This document shows, piece after piece, positions 5,886 through 7,447 of a DNA stretch of 7,447 nt. The notes under the pieces are model-generated. The model saw only the letters and a program-made list of their open reading frames with translations. It was not told the DNA's origin and did no database searches. Positions within the stretch are counted from its first letter, which is position 1; each line of letters begins with the position of its first letter. Both the position numbers and the translations under genes were made by a program. The DNA comes from Nanobdellota archaeon (lineage in GTDB: Archaea > Nanobdellota > Nanobdellia > Pacearchaeales > GW2011-AR1), in contig JAGVIM010000140.1 in the NCBI GenBank assembly GCA_020056045.1, positions 1-7,447 of the forward strand, written 5' to 3'.

Positions 5886-5960
5886 CCACCACGGTAAATG
5901 GTACTAAATGGGGCAACTTGTTTACACCGAGCTATTTAGTAGTTAAGGTCCACGTGTTGG
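5886..5960 (+). pseudogene. Decayed tRNA-Val copy folded into a long hairpin
   Basis: This stretch aligns with the tRNA-Val-like gene at 5385. GTTTACACCGAG (5920-5931) is identical to 5414-5425, followed by similar TATT and AGTT segments and an identical AGGTCCA (5946-5952), while 11 or so bases of the T arm are missing. It cannot fold as a tRNA. It forms a rod instead: CCACCACG with CGTGTTGG (5886-5893 with 5953-5960, one mismatch), TACTAAAT with ATTTAGTA (5902-5909 with 5934-5941, perfect), and CTTG with CGAG (5917-5920 with 5928-5931) closing the 7-nt loop TTTACAC with the Val anticodon. It lies 3 nt from the ABC-F stop. It could be a tRNA pseudogene that acts as a 3' hairpin, an attachment-site remnant, or a small RNA. 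Confidence 0.55.
5920..5931 (+). repeat. 12-bp direct repeat, second copy
   Basis: This is the second exact copy of GTTTACACCGAG, within the decayed tRNA copy. Flanking similarity (CTATT..AGTT and AGGTCCA) shows it is part of a longer diverged duplicate rather than a chance 12-mer. Confidence 0.7.
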
Positions 5961-5963
5961 CAT

Positions 5964-7447
5964 TTATTTTGATTTTAAATTAATAAAATCTGAATAATTT
6001 CCAGGGTAACTTATTATTTTTTTATCTTTAATTTCAAAGATTCTAGTAGCTACCTTGTTCATAAAATGCCTATCATGAGATACAATTACAACAGTTCCCG
6101 GAAACCCTTTTATTGCCTTTTCTAATGAATCTTTTAAATTCAAATCCAGATTATTCGTAGGTTCATCCAATAATAATATTTCATTTTCTTCCAAGGTAAT
6201 TCTAAGCATATTTAGTCTGCCTTTTTCTCCACCTGAAAGTTTTTTAATCTTCTGAGTACAAAAGTTTTTTTCAAAACCAAACCTCGCAAGCATTGAAATT
6301 AACAAACCCTCGTTTTTACCACTTTCCTCTTTAAGAAATTCAATTACATTTTGTTCTTGATTTATGTCCCTTAACTCCTGATCAAAATAACCTATCTTTA
6401 AATTTTGTCTTTTATGAATAGAACCATTAGTTATTCCTTCACGATCTATTATCATCTTTAGTAGAGTTGTTTTTCCAGCCCCATTTCCACCAATAATTGC
6501 TATTTTCTCTCCCTGATCAACCTCTAGAGTTACATTTTTAAAAAGAGTTTTAGAATCAAATTTTTTACCCAAATCCATAAACCTAAATACCTCACATTTA
6601 TGCAATTTCTTATTGGTAAACCTTATTTTAATGTCAACGATTAAATCCTCAGGATTTATTCCTATCTCAATCTTTTCTGCATCTCTTTCTAATCTTTCAG
6701 CAGTGGCTCTTAAAGCATGGCTTCCTGCTTGATTTGCCCAAAGATGATTTTGTTTTGCAGACTCTAACATTTTTTCCTTCCTTCTAGTTGAATCTTTAAA
6801 TTTTTCCCCTAATAATTCTAAATGAGCAATTTCTGCTTCTTCATATTTTTCATATGTCCCAACATATTTTTTAAAGGTTTTACCTTCAATTTTCCAAACT
6901 TCATCAATTATTTCATTCAAAAAATATCTATCATGAGAAATTACAATCAAGGACTTAATATTTTCTTTTATATATCTTCCCAACCATTCAGATGTTTCCA
7001 GATCCAGATGATTTGTTGGTTCATCCAATAGATAAATATCTGCTTCTTTAGCAAGACATTCTGCAAGGCGTAACTTTATTTTTTGTCCACCACTTAACTC
7101 AGATATTTTTTGTGTAAGAATATTTTTATTCATTCCTAATTTATCTAATAACTCTATAAATTTTGATTCCTCAAGAACAAAAGAATTATCTGTCAAAAGA
7201 AGATTATAACGATCCATTGTTGCATTAAATTTACTTTCGTTTTCATAAATTTCCGGGTTTCCAAGCTCTTTCTCTAGCTCTTCTTTTTTATTTTCTAGTT
7301 TTTTCTTTTGATTATCTAAATATTCGCTCAATGTTTCTTCAATATTTTCAAAATTATTTTCTTGCTCCATCATACTTATCTTCATTCCATCAGAAATAAT
7401 TCTTCCAACAAACTCTTCTTGTCCAATTAAACATCTTAAAAATGTGG
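5964..7447 (-). CDS. ABC-F family ATPase (N-terminus outside window)
   Basis: A soluble protein with two ABC ATPase domains and no membrane helices, 493 residues visible. The first in-frame ATG (7385) is internal: coding continues to the window edge as TFLRCLIGQEEFVGRI, the segment that follows Walker A GKT, which is therefore outside. Counting from that internal Met, domain 1 has signature LSGGQ (97-101), Walker B IYLLDEPTNHLDLE (117-130) and the switch SHDRYF (150-155). A charged linker (about 185-245) typical of ABC-F follows. Domain 2 has Walker A GGNGAGKTT (299-307), signature LSGGE (383-387), Walker B ILLLDEPTNNLDLN (403-416) and SHDRHF (436-441). Both catalytic Glu residues are present. 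A coiled coil (about 16-42) lies between the Q-loop and first signature. ABC-F proteins bind the ribosomal E site; some aid stalled translation, others protect against antibiotics. Which role applies here is not readable. Confidence 0.9.
   Translation of the reverse strand, partial: TFLRCLIGQEEFVGRIISDGMKISMMEQENNFENIEETLSEYLDNQKKKLENKKEELEKELGNPEIYENESKFNATMDRYNLLLTDNSFVLEESKFIELLDKLGMNKNILTQKISELSGGQKIKLRLAECLAKEADIYLLDEPTNHLDLETSEWLGRYIKENIKSLIVISHDRYFLNEIIDEVWKIEGKTFKKYVGTYEKYEEAEIAHLELLGEKFKDSTRRKEKMLESAKQNHLWANQAGSHALRATAERLERDAEKIEIGINPEDLIVDIKIRFTNKKLHKCEVFRFMDLGKKFDSKTLFKNVTLEVDQGEKIAIIGGNGAGKTTLLKMIIDREGITNGSIHKRQNLKIGYFDQELRDINQEQNVIEFLKEESGKNEGLLISMLARFGFEKNFCTQKIKKLSGGEKGRLNMLRITLEENEILLLDEPTNNLDLNLKDSLEKAIKGFPGTVVIVSHDRHFMNKVATRIFEIKDKKIISYPGNYSDFINLKSK

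Noticed and set aside
6822..7031. 69-residue plus-strand open frame.
   Set aside because: It is the antisense shadow of the ABC-F gene, with Phe/Ile-rich composition and no ribosome site.
5964..7385. Complete 473-residue ABC-F starting at 7385.
   Set aside because: In-frame residues TFLRCLIGQEEF continue to the window end and the first Walker A is missing, so the gene is cut by the window.
1..7447. CRISPR array, transposon ends, rRNA or integrase.
   Set aside because: No regularly spaced repeats, long terminal inverted repeats, rRNA-like GC-rich blocks or recombinase motifs were seen on either strand.

Overview
The window is very AT-rich (clearly under one third G+C by eye) and looks archaeal, most plausibly from a small-genome uncultivated lineage of the DPANN type. 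The support is an archaeal TATA box (TTTATATA) at the right distance from starts on both strands, one apparently leaderless start, Shine-Dalgarno sites of the GGGGTG/GAGGT kind, and a tRNA-like gene without an encoded CCA. The lineage is inference; the promoter architecture is read from the sequence.

Layout. (1) Positions 1-809, plus strand: the C-terminal part of a radical-SAM-type protein whose start lies left of the window. Its stop overlaps by 8 bp the end of the convergent gene. (2) Positions 802-4213, minus strand: a two-gene operon of a 795-residue PEP-synthase/rifampicin-phosphotransferase-like enzyme followed, with an 8-bp overlap, by a 343-residue tandem GNAT acetyltransferase. (3) Positions 4214-4277: a short intergenic region with one TATA box placed to serve both directions. 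(4) Positions 4278-5347, plus strand: two overlapping genes for paralogous five-helix membrane proteins of unrecognised family. (5) Positions 5385-5455: a tRNA-Val(UAC)-like gene with a good anticodon arm and T arm but a defective D arm. (6) Positions 5482-5829, plus strand: a 115-residue membrane protein built from an internal repeat. (7) Positions 5861-5960: an AT palindrome, then a decayed second copy of the tRNA-Val folded into a long hairpin that still displays the anticodon loop. (8) Positions 5964-7447, minus strand: an ABC-F ATPase whose N-terminus lies right of the window.

The kinase-like enzyme and the acetyltransferase are probably co-expressed and may modify one small molecule, or use related ones. 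The two membrane proteins start from the same intergenic promoter region, so they may belong to the same functional unit (for example membrane handling of the product), but nothing in their sequence proves this. The most unusual part is 5385-5960: two non-canonical tRNA-Val relatives bracketing one small membrane-protein gene. I see no CRISPR array, transposase, integrase or rRNA.
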